Assembly (NCBI GenBank): GCA_034419095.1 | Contig: DAOULQ010000132.1 | Location: 1 to 5,701 of the forward strand | Direction: 5' to 3' | From: UBA7937 sp034419095 | Lineage (GTDB): Bacteria > Chloroflexota > Anaerolineae > UBA7937 | DNA: 5,701 bases | Shown: piece after piece, positions 1 through 5,307 of the stretch | How positions within the stretch are numbered: position 1 is the first letter of the stretch | Layout of the letters: every line of letters starts with the position of its first letter | The notes under the pieces: model-generated | The model's database searches: none | The model's input: only the letters and a program-made list of their open reading frames with translations | Told to the model about the DNA's origin: nothing | Translations under genes and position numbers: made by a program

Positions 1-317
1 CCATCCTCTCCACCCTCTCTGTCGATGACTTCCAAATGGCCGTAGCCCACGGTGATGTGGAACTCTTGAGCGAGGTGCCGGGCATCGGCAAACGAATCGC
101 GGAGAGGGTCATCCTCTATTTGAAGGATAAGATAGCCGTGGAGCGGCTGGTGCCTCTTCTCCCTATCAGCACTGAGGATGCCGAGGTGGTGGAGGCTCTA
201 ACCGCTTTAGGTTACAGCCTCTCCGAGGCTAGAGAGGCGGTGAGTTCCCTCGCCGATGAGGAGATGACGATGGAGGACAAGGTGATGACCGCCCTGAGGT
301 ATCTGGGAGGGGAGTGA
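1..317 (+). CDS. ruvA: Holliday junction branch migration protein RuvA, C-terminal part (5' end outside window)
   Basis: RuvA is the DNA-binding subunit that holds the four-way Holliday junction while the RuvB motor drives branch migration in recombination and repair. The reading frame is open from base 3 and gives 104 visible residues before TGA; about half the usual 190-200 residue protein is missing. The fragment begins at the end of domain II. The second helix-hairpin-helix is clear at fragment residues 22-43, with the diagnostic VPGIGKRIAERV and a following LKDK. A short linker leads to domain III (about residues 56-104), the UBA-like three-helix domain that contacts RuvB, including VEALTALGYS and a terminal ALRYLGG. 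The internal ATG at 36 is not the start, because conserved RuvA sequence lies before it. ruvC and ruvB often flank ruvA, but ruvB does not follow here: the next gene is convergent. An intrinsic terminator follows. Identification is firm from the motifs. Confidence 0.95.
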   Translation, partial: ILSTLSVDDFQMAVAHGDVELLSEVPGIGKRIAERVILYLKDKIAVERLVPLLPISTEDAEVVEALTALGYSLSEAREAVSSLADEEMTMEDKVMTALRYLGGE

Positions 318-338
318 ACTCTATCAATTATCTCAAGG

Positions 339-364
339 AGGCCCTGCCATCAGCAGGGCCTTTT
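339..364 (+). terminator. Intrinsic terminator of ruvA
   Basis: A perfect 9-bp stem (AGGCCCTGC at 339-347 with GCAGGGCCT at 353-361) closes a 5-nt loop, CATCA, and runs into a T-tract at 361-364. It starts 22 bases after the ruvA stop. The T-tract exists only in the + direction; read on the - strand the stem follows the mnmE stop directly but has no U-run, so it is at best a weak terminator or 3' stabiliser for mnmE. The mnmE stop codon (363-365) lies inside the T-tract. Confidence 0.9.
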
Positions 365-1724
365 ACTTACCTAGGCAAAACTCGCTGAAGATGAGTTGTA
401 GAAGATCTTCCGTGGCTGTCTCTCCAGTGATCTCCCCCAGAGCGTTCACCGCTCCACGGAGGTCGATGGCCAAGAAATCGGCAGAGAGCCCTTCCTTGCG
501 GGCTCCTTCGACATTCAGCAGGTGTTCCAAAGCCGATTGCAGGGCCTGCTTATGGCGGGGGTTGGTGACTAAGGGGGAGTCAGAGGCTACTACCTTTCCC
601 GAAAAGATCGTATCTAGAATAGCCTCTTCCAGTTCTCTTAACCCCTCCCCCGTGAGGGCTGATACCGATAGGCATGGTGCCTGGGGGAGCAGCCCCTCGA
701 TAGAGACTACTTGTGGCAGATCGTTCTTATTGATGACCAGGAGGCTCGGCTTCCTGTTCAGGAGGTTGGCGATCTCCTGATCCTCCTCCTGGAGGGGCTC
801 AGATCCGTCAACGACCATGAGGGTTAGGTCTGCTCTTTGTAACGCCTCACGACTCCGCTCCACCCCCAGCCTCTCCACCAGGTCTTTCCCCTCGGCGATG
901 CCTGCCGTATCTACCAAAGATATAGGCACCCCTTGGAGGTTACAGGTCTCCTCCACCGTGTCTCTGGTGGTGCCGGGGATGGGGGCCACTATGGCCCGAC
1001 TGGTCTTGAGGAGGGCGTTAAGGAGGCTGGATTTCCCTACGTTGGGGCGGCCTACGATGGCCACCCGCACCCCTTGACGGTAGATGATCCCCTGATCGGC
1101 GTTGGCCAGAAGAGCCTCTATCTTTTCCTGCGCCCGCTTGAGCGGTTCCGAGATATCCTGTTCCGGTATCTCATCCTCCGCGAAGTCGATGGTGGCCTCC
1201 AGATAGGCGAGAACCTCGACCAATTCCGCCCGCACCCGTCGGATCTCCTCAGACAGCCATCCTCCCAATTGGGTTACCGCCACTCGCAGGCCAGCCTCCG
1301 TCTTGGCGCGCACGATATCCAAGACCGCCTCCGCTTGAGCCAGGTCTATGCGGCCCAAGAGGAAGGCTCGCGAGGTCATCTCCCCTGGGTGGGCCAGTCG
1401 GGCTCCATACCGTAAGACTAGTTCCAGGACACGGCGCAGAGGCACGATGCCTCCGTGGCAGTTGATCTCCACCACATCCTGACGGGTGTAGGAGTGAGGG
1501 GCCTTCATATAGGAGACTAGGACCTCGTCAATCTCCTCTTCGGTATGGGGATCGATGATATGGCCATAGTGGAGCCGGTAAGATTCAAGTCCCTCTCCCT
1601 TGGCTCGGTGGAAGATCTTTTTGAGGACGGCTACCGAACGTGGCCCGCTCATCCTCACGATGCCTATCCCCCCCTCGCCTAGAGGGGTGGAGATGGCGGC
1701 GATGGTATCGTCTAGACTATACAT
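363..1724 (-). CDS. mnmE: tRNA uridine-5-carboxymethylaminomethyl(34) synthesis GTPase MnmE
   Basis: MnmE, with MnmG, installs the (carboxymethyl)aminomethyl group at C5 of the wobble uridine of certain tRNAs, using a folate one-carbon unit, FAD/NADH and K+-stimulated GTP hydrolysis. The 453 residues match the family's usual length. The N-terminal folate-binding domain covers about 1-118 (RMSGPRS at 24-30, HGG at 90-92). A helical domain is split around the inserted G domain (about 215-375): G1 GRPNVGKS 225-232 with the K+-coordinating Asn228, G2 GTTRDT 251-256, G3 DTAG 272-275, G4 NKND 332-335 and G5 SAL 355-357. Glu284 aligns with E. coli Glu282, the catalytic acid. The C-terminus is FCLGK, with the Cys450 expected for this family. 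The usual Arg after DTAG(I/L) is Ala277 here. The start ATG (complement of 1722-1724) has GAGAAGG about 8 nt upstream and a promoter shortly before it. It is convergent with ruvA and divergent from the protease gene. Confidence 0.97.
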   Translation of the reverse strand: MYSLDDTIAAISTPLGEGGIGIVRMSGPRSVAVLKKIFHRAKGEGLESYRLHYGHIIDPHTEEEIDEVLVSYMKAPHSYTRQDVVEINCHGGIVPLRRVLELVLRYGARLAHPGEMTSRAFLLGRIDLAQAEAVLDIVRAKTEAGLRVAVTQLGGWLSEEIRRVRAELVEVLAYLEATIDFAEDEIPEQDISEPLKRAQEKIEALLANADQGIIYRQGVRVAIVGRPNVGKSSLLNALLKTSRAIVAPIPGTTRDTVEETCNLQGVPISLVDTAGIAEGKDLVERLGVERSREALQRADLTLMVVDGSEPLQEEDQEIANLLNRKPSLLVINKNDLPQVVSIEGLLPQAPCLSVSALTGEGLRELEEAILDTIFSGKVVASDSPLVTNPRHKQALQSALEHLLNVEGARKEGLSADFLAIDLRGAVNALGEITGETATEDLLQLIFSEFCLGK

Positions 1725-1757
1725 ACCTTGGCCTTCTCAAAAGAAGTTCTATGAGAA

Positions 1758-1786
1758 ATTATATCAGCGATGGGGAGGGAGAACAA
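1758..1786 (-). promoter_or_regulatory. Probable sigma70-type promoter of mnmE
   Basis: On the - strand there is a perfect -10 TATAAT (complement of 1758-1763), 17 bases from a -35-like TTGTTC (complement of 1781-1786, three of six consensus bases). Transcription would start near 1750 and give a leader of about 25 nt before the mnmE ATG. The -10 is strong and the -35 weak. One arm of a 9-bp inverted repeat abuts the -35, a usual place for an activator or repressor. Confidence 0.6.
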
Positions 1787-1866
1787 TTTGTCGAAGGTTT
1801 CCCCGGTAGCCCCCGACGGTTGAGGATGAGGGGTGTCAACCGAGAGGCTCTTTCATGTTCGACAAA
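1787..1866. repeat. Nested inverted repeats between divergent promoters
   Basis: The outer arms are a perfect 9-bp inverted repeat: TTTGTCGAA at 1787-1795 and TTCGACAAA at 1858-1866. Nested nearly concentrically is a perfect 7-bp pair, CGGTTGA at 1817-1823 and TCAACCG at 1836-1842, around a 12-nt loop. The outer left arm touches the mnmE -35, and the outer right arm contains the -35 of the opposite promoter. No ORF or T-tract accompanies them, so a terminator is unlikely. They may be operator half-sites read by one regulator, or a small palindromic element. The repeats are seen directly; the role is inferred. Confidence 0.55.
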
Positions 1867-1887
1867 CGAGTCAAACAGTGTCATAAT
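1859..1887 (+). promoter_or_regulatory. Probable promoter of the CPBP protease/ABC operon
   Basis: TCGACA (1859-1864, 5/6 to TTGACA) and CATAAT (1882-1887, 5/6 to TATAAT) are separated by exactly 17 bases. A start near 1894 would leave a leader of roughly 100 nt before the gene at 1993. The -35 lies inside one arm of the 9-bp inverted repeat, and a GTGTCA copy (1878-1883) overlaps the -10, so bound protein at either site could control access. No convincing riboswitch or attenuator fold is seen in 1888-1980. Confidence 0.5.
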
Positions 1888-1992
1888 TGTATTAGCGAAT
1901 CGGTAGAATCTAGGCGATACAGGTAGCAGCCCCTACAGTGCTAAGATGTGATAGCCGGTTGATTTCAAGGGGGTTAGGAAGGGAGAGAAGAG

Positions 1993-2808
1993 ATGGCTGA
2001 ACTGACACCGAAAAGGTCCCCAGTGTCAGACAAGGCTCTCTTCTGGCGAGAGTTCTTCATACTGCTGGTGGCCGGTGTTTTAGGGGGCCTGGCTATTCTT
2101 CCCTATACTTTCGCCCTCTTCGGTGGACTTCCAGAGGAGATGCCTATACCCTTCCCCCTGCTCCTGCTGCTCCAAATTATATCGTTAGGGTTACAGTTGG
2201 CCTTGGCCATCGGGGTGGGGTTGTTCTGTGCGCGAAGGGTGGGGCTGGGGGCTCCTATCCTGGAAGGCTGGCTGCGAGGGGAGGAGGTAGGAGATCGGGG
2301 GAGAGCCATTCTCATCCCTTCCGTGCTGATGGGGCTGGGAGCGGGGCTCCTCATCATTATCCTGGAGATGGTTATATTTGCGCCCCATCTTCCCGCTGCT
2401 TCCCAGGAGGTGGAGCAGCCCTCTTCTTGGCAGGGCTTATTGGCCTCCTTCTACGGCAGGATCGATGAGGAGATACTCCTCCGGCTCTTTATGGTTAGCC
2501 TTCTGGCTTGGCTCCTCTCTCGGGTGTGGAAGGGTAGAGAAGGCAAACCCACAGCCGGGGGGATGTGGCTGGTCATCATCGCGGCCAGTGTACTCTTTGG
2601 CTTGGGCCATCTGCCAGCCACGGCACAACTGGCCTCTTTGACACCTCTCATTGTAACTCGGGCCATCGTTCTCAACGGGGTCGCCGGGCTGGCCTTCGGC
2701 TACCTCTACTGGAAACGGGGGTTGGAGTCGGCTATGCTGGCCCATTTCTCCACCGATATATTGCTCCATGTCATATTAGTGATGTTATTACCCTTGGCAA
2801 CCTGGTAG
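1993..2808 (+). CDS. CPBP family intramembrane metalloprotease (CAAX/Abi type)
   Basis: This family includes Rce1-like glutamate-dependent proteases that cleave substrates within the membrane; bacterial members are linked to bacteriocin maturation or self-immunity and to processing of prenylated or membrane proteins. The 271-residue protein has an N-terminal membrane segment (about 20-44), others near 53-80 and 106-130, and a C-terminal catalytic bundle. The hallmarks are present: EExxxR as Glu159-Glu160...Arg164, FxxxH as Phe202...His206 (FGLGH), and a third motif HFSTD with His251 and Asp255. The putative catalytic residues are intact, so activity is plausible; the substrate is unknown. The ATG at 1993 has GGGAG at 1981-1985, 7 nt upstream. 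The next gene begins 44 bases after the stop with no terminator between, which suggests co-transcription with the ABC pair. Arg codons include no CGC, unlike the following genes. Confidence 0.88.
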   Translation: MAELTPKRSPVSDKALFWREFFILLVAGVLGGLAILPYTFALFGGLPEEMPIPFPLLLLLQIISLGLQLALAIGVGLFCARRVGLGAPILEGWLRGEEVGDRGRAILIPSVLMGLGAGLLIIILEMVIFAPHLPAASQEVEQPSSWQGLLASFYGRIDEEILLRLFMVSLLAWLLSRVWKGREGKPTAGGMWLVIIAASVLFGLGHLPATAQLASLTPLIVTRAIVLNGVAGLAFGYLYWKRGLESAMLAHFSTDILLHVILVMLLPLATW

Positions 2809-2840
2809 GGAAATAGGGCGATGATCCATAGTTGGCAAGT

Positions 2841-2845
2841 AGGAG
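2841..2845 (+). promoter_or_regulatory. Ribosome binding site that sets the ABC ATPase start
   Basis: AGGAG at 2841-2845 stands 7 nt before the ATG at 2853. The reading frame extends upstream to a TTG at 2832, but using that TTG would put this Shine-Dalgarno inside the coding sequence and add seven residues (MASRRRG) before the usual N-terminus of the family. The ATG at 2853 is therefore preferred. Confidence 0.8.
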
Positions 2846-2852
2846 AAGGGGT

Positions 2853-3752
2853 ATGACCCACAAGATGCTCGAAGTGCGCAACATGGTTAAGCGCTACAAC
2901 GGTTTCACCGCCGTGGATGATCTCTCCTTCGAGGTCTACCAGGAGGAGGTCTTCGGACTGCTGGGGCCCAACGGGGCCGGCAAAACGACCGCTATCCGCA
3001 CCATTATGGATATCTTCAGGCCCGACGAGGGCACGGTACAGGTCCTGGGACAATCACCAGGGACGGCCAGGGAGCGCATCGGCTACTTGCCCGAGGAACG
3101 GGGCCTCTATCGCGACCTCAAGGTGCTCGAGGTGTTGGCCTACTTGGCTGCGTTGAAGGGAGTACCTCGCTCCGAGGCTCGCCTCCGCGCCTTGGCTTGG
3201 CTGGAGCGGGTCGAGTTGGCTAACTGGGCAGACCGCAAGGTCAAGGACCTCAGCCGGGGGATGCAGCAGAAACTCCAATTCGTGGCCAGCCTGGTCCACG
3301 ACCCGGAACTTCTCGTCCTCGATGAGCCCTTCATGGGGTTAGATCCGGTCAACGTGGAACTGGTCAAGGGGCTGATCCGAGAGGCGCAGGAGGAGGGCAA
3401 GACAGTGGTGTTGAGCACCCACCAGATGAACCTGGTGGAGGCCCTGTGTGATCGCATCCTGCTCATCAATCACGGGCGGGCGGTGCTCTACGGCCCGCTA
3501 GACGAGATCAAACGCCGCCACGCCCCCCACGCTGTGCGGTTGCGCACTCCCGTCGCCTTCGATGTGCTGCCCGGGGTGACGCAGGTTGAGCAGCGTGACG
3601 ATACTTTCACCCTTACTTTGGAGGGGATCACGCCCCAGGAACTGCTGCGGACTCTGGTGGAGAGGAAAATACCCGTGGAGGCCTTTGAGGTGGCTACCGC
3701 GCCCCTGGAGGAGATCTTCATCGCCGTGGTGAGGAAGGGGAGGGATGCGTAA
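2853..3752 (+). CDS. ABC transporter ATP-binding protein, NatA/YhaQ-like
   Basis: This is the cytoplasmic ATPase subunit that should power the adjacent ABC-2 permease. From the ATG at 2853 it has 299 residues. The nucleotide-binding domain covers about 5-215: Walker A GPNGAGKT 38-45, signature LSRGM 133-137, Walker B LLVLDEP 153-159 with Asp157 and catalytic Glu158, D-loop GLDP 162-165, and switch His190 (STH). The Q-loop region reads GYLPEERGLY (77-86), with Glu where many ABC proteins have Gln; this form is usual for the YhaQ/COG4152 type. The C-terminal 80-85 residues, ending in PLEEIFIAVV, match the accessory domain (DUF4162) found on such ATPases. NatA exports Na+ in Bacillus, but most relatives have unknown substrates, so I give no symbol. 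The stop overlaps the next start by 8 bases, implying translational coupling. The gene is rich in the Arg codon CGC, unlike the protease gene before it. Confidence 0.93.
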   Translation: MTHKMLEVRNMVKRYNGFTAVDDLSFEVYQEEVFGLLGPNGAGKTTAIRTIMDIFRPDEGTVQVLGQSPGTARERIGYLPEERGLYRDLKVLEVLAYLAALKGVPRSEARLRALAWLERVELANWADRKVKDLSRGMQQKLQFVASLVHDPELLVLDEPFMGLDPVNVELVKGLIREAQEEGKTVVLSTHQMNLVEALCDRILLINHGRAVLYGPLDEIKRRHAPHAVRLRTPVAFDVLPGVTQVEQRDDTFTLTLEGITPQELLRTLVERKIPVEAFEVATAPLEEIFIAVVRKGRDA

Positions 3753-4980
3753 GATAGGGGTTATCGCTTGCCACGAGTATCTGGTCAATGTTCGCCGCAT
3801 TGGCTTCATCATCATGACCGCACTGGTGCCGCTTTTAGGCGCGCTGGGCTTGCTAATTGCAGCCTTCTTCGGCGGGCAGGCGGCCGCTTTCTTCGAGCGC
3901 CAATTTGCCCCCGAACCGAAGGAGATCGGGGTAGTAGATCATATGGGCCTTTTCACCCCCGTCCTTCCCGCCTATCAGGAGCGCTATCACCTCTTCGTCG
4001 ATGAGGAGTCGGGACGTGTGGCTCTGGAGTCCGACGAGATCACCACTCTGCTGGTTATCCCCGAGGATTACATCCAGAGTGGCCAGGTGATGATCTTCAG
4101 CAAGGGTAGCGGTTTCACGGCGGCGGTGATGGAGGATTCGGCCTCAGTGCGGGGGTTCTTTGTGGACCACCTGTTGCGGGATGAGGTGGATCCGGTCCTG
4201 CGGAAGCGGCTGGCCGACCCCATCGAGCCTGTGGTGGTTAGCCTGGAGGGCGAAGGCGAGCCTAGAGGGGGGCCGCTGAGCACCGGCCTTAATATAATGG
4301 TGCCCTACTTCCTGGGTGTGCTGCTTATTATGACCATCTTCGTCTCCTCGGGCTACCTGCTGCGGGGCGTGGCCGAGGAAAAGACGAGCCGGGTCATCGA
4401 AATCGTCCTCTCTTCAGTTACGGCGCAGGAGTTGCTGGCGGGGAAGGTGCTGGGCCTGGGGGCGTTGGGGCTGACCCAGGTGGTAATCTGGCTGGTTTCG
4501 GCCTTTGGGCTGAGCGGCGGGGCAGTGAGCCTGCTGGGTGTAGCCTTGCCTCTGCTCACTCGGCCTGAGGTCTTCGTCCTGGGCCTGGTCTATTACCTCT
4601 TGGGCTTCCTGGTCTACGCCGTGCTGATGGGGGCGGTGGGGGCACTGGGCACCACCATGCAGGAGTCGCAGCAATTGGCGGGCATCTTCTCCCTGATGGC
4701 CGCCATCCCGCTGATGCTGGGCGGTTTCATGTTCTCCAACCCGAATATGCCCCTGCTGCGGGTACTCTCTTGGTTCCCCCTGACCGCAGCGACGGTCATG
4801 ATGCTGCGTCTTCCCATGGCCGAGGTGCCGGCGGTGGACATCGTGGGCAGCATCGTGGTGCTTATCATCGCCATCCCGGTTTTGTTGTGGGCAGGGGGCA
4901 AGGTGTTCCGCATGGGACTTTTGATGTATGGCAAGCGACCCAGTCTGGCACAGGTGGTGCGGGCGCTGCGAGAGGCGTAA
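3745..4980 (+). CDS. ABC-2 type transporter permease, NatB/YhaP-like
   Basis: This is the integral membrane partner of the preceding ATPase; two copies of each normally make an exporter. The 411 residues match the NatB/COG1668 plan: TM1 at about 21-42, a large extracytoplasmic domain at about 43-180, then about five membrane segments near 184-206, 238-256, 276-302, 311-330 and 374-396. The family's conserved cytoplasmic coupling segment follows TM2: EEKTSRVIEIVLSS at 211-224, then ELLAGKVLG at 229-237. The ATG at 3745 lies within the end of the ATPase gene (8-base overlap), with AGGAAGGGGAGGG just upstream as ribosome site. The substrate cannot be read from the sequence: Na+, drugs, peptides or lipids are all known or proposed for relatives. 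Arg is mostly CGN, with only one AGA seen. No terminator lies directly after the stop; the first strong one is at 5217-5250. Confidence 0.92.
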   Translation: MRKIGVIACHEYLVNVRRIGFIIMTALVPLLGALGLLIAAFFGGQAAAFFERQFAPEPKEIGVVDHMGLFTPVLPAYQERYHLFVDEESGRVALESDEITTLLVIPEDYIQSGQVMIFSKGSGFTAAVMEDSASVRGFFVDHLLRDEVDPVLRKRLADPIEPVVVSLEGEGEPRGGPLSTGLNIMVPYFLGVLLIMTIFVSSGYLLRGVAEEKTSRVIEIVLSSVTAQELLAGKVLGLGALGLTQVVIWLVSAFGLSGGAVSLLGVALPLLTRPEVFVLGLVYYLLGFLVYAVLMGAVGALGTTMQESQQLAGIFSLMAAIPLMLGGFMFSNPNMPLLRVLSWFPLTAATVMMLRLPMAEVPAVDIVGSIVVLIIAIPVLLWAGGKVFRMGLLMYGKRPSLAQVVRALREA

Positions 4981-5216
4981 AGAATATCGACTAGATGGGG
5001 GTAACGAAGATGTCAGAACCCAAACCATTGGATGACAGGGCTCTTCTGCGCCCCCCTTTTCGGAGTGGATAGGCCTCGCTGCGCTGTTGAACCTCCATGG
5101 CGATGGGGTCATAGCCTTCTTTTTGCCCCCCATCTGTGCGTTTTTCTTCCTCGTCTCTTTACCATCTATGGCCTATGCGGAGCCTATGCTTCTCTCCCTG
5201 GAATCTCGTGAAAGAG

Positions 5217-5250
5217 CAAAACTTGCTCCCCAGGGAGCAATTTTGTATAA
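5217..5250 (+). terminator. Hairpin with T-tract, probable terminator of the protease/ABC operon
   Basis: TTGCTCC (5223-5229) pairs perfectly with GGAGCAA (5234-5240) around a CCAG loop. The stem extends outward as CAAAA (5217-5221) with TTTTG (5241-5245), leaving one bulged C at 5222. The T-run and the following TATAATT give a U-rich release tract. It lies about 240 bases after the permease stop and before the response regulator, so it could insulate the two units. The same bases could also act as an operator, because the palindrome falls between the -35 and -10 of a downstream promoter. Confidence 0.65.
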
Positions 5251-5251
5251 T
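5223..5251 (+). promoter_or_regulatory. Probable promoter of the response regulator gene
   Basis: A perfect -10 TATAAT (5246-5251) lies 17 bases after TTGCTC (5223-5228), a weak -35 that keeps TTG. AT-rich sequence continues to about 5275. A start near 5258 would give a leader of about 50 nt before the GTG at 5308. The 14-base palindrome arms begin exactly at the -35 and fill most of the spacer, an arrangement typical of repressor sites. Confidence 0.55.
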
Positions 5252-5307
5252 TATATATATTTATTAGTAACTCATTTGGGCGGTAGGACTTAAGAGTGGA
5301 GAGGGGT

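Larger units (their letters stand above)
5010..5293 (+). pseudogene. Possible decayed or frameshifted small membrane-protein gene
   Basis: An ATG at 5010, with GGGGG 9-10 nt upstream and 29 bases after the permease stop, opens a 20-residue ORF (MSEPKPLDDRALLRPPF...) ending at TAG 5070-5072. The -1 frame is open from before this point to TAA 5291-5293 and encodes a hydrophobic stretch (GVIAFFLPPICAFFFLV). The two frames join naturally at C6T4 (5051-5060), giving a would-be protein of about 94 residues with one or two membrane segments. I do not recognise a family. The last third runs through the hairpin at 5217-5245 and the AT-rich promoter, so it is probably not real coding sequence. It may be a gene remnant, a base error in the run, or chance. 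No other gene is visible in 4981-5307. Confidence 0.2.

Noticed and set aside
36..317. A complete 93-residue gene starting at ATG 36
   Set aside because: Conserved RuvA sequence continues in frame upstream to base 3, so this ATG is internal to a truncated ruvA.
933..1415. 160-codon open frame on the + strand opposite mnmE
   Set aside because: It lies wholly within a gene with all MnmE motifs, and its product is low-complexity with no recognisable domain; it is a shadow frame.
1781..1795. LexA-like SOS box (GAAC-N4-TGTC) near the mnmE promoter
   Set aside because: Only one half-site matches the GAAC-N4-GTTC form, and mnmE is not a usual SOS gene; the sequence is better explained by the -35 and the inverted repeat arm.
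1888..1992. Riboswitch or leader RNA in the ~100-nt leader of the protease gene
   Set aside because: I found only short 4-bp pairings and no match to a riboswitch core that I recognise.
2832..2852. Upstream TTG start for the ABC ATPase
   Set aside because: The Shine-Dalgarno AGGAG at 2841-2845 would fall inside the coding sequence; the ATG at 2853 is correctly spaced from it and gives the family's normal N-terminus.
5099..5124. Terminator just after the permease: GGC/GCC and ATG/CAT pairs followed by a T-run
   Set aside because: The stem is only 3+3 base pairs with a G-A mismatch, too weak to call; the hairpin at 5217-5245 is far better.
4414..5133. 239-codon open frame on the - strand opposite the permease
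   Set aside because: The product is rich in Gln, His and Pro, as expected from the antisense of a membrane protein gene, and has no domain features.
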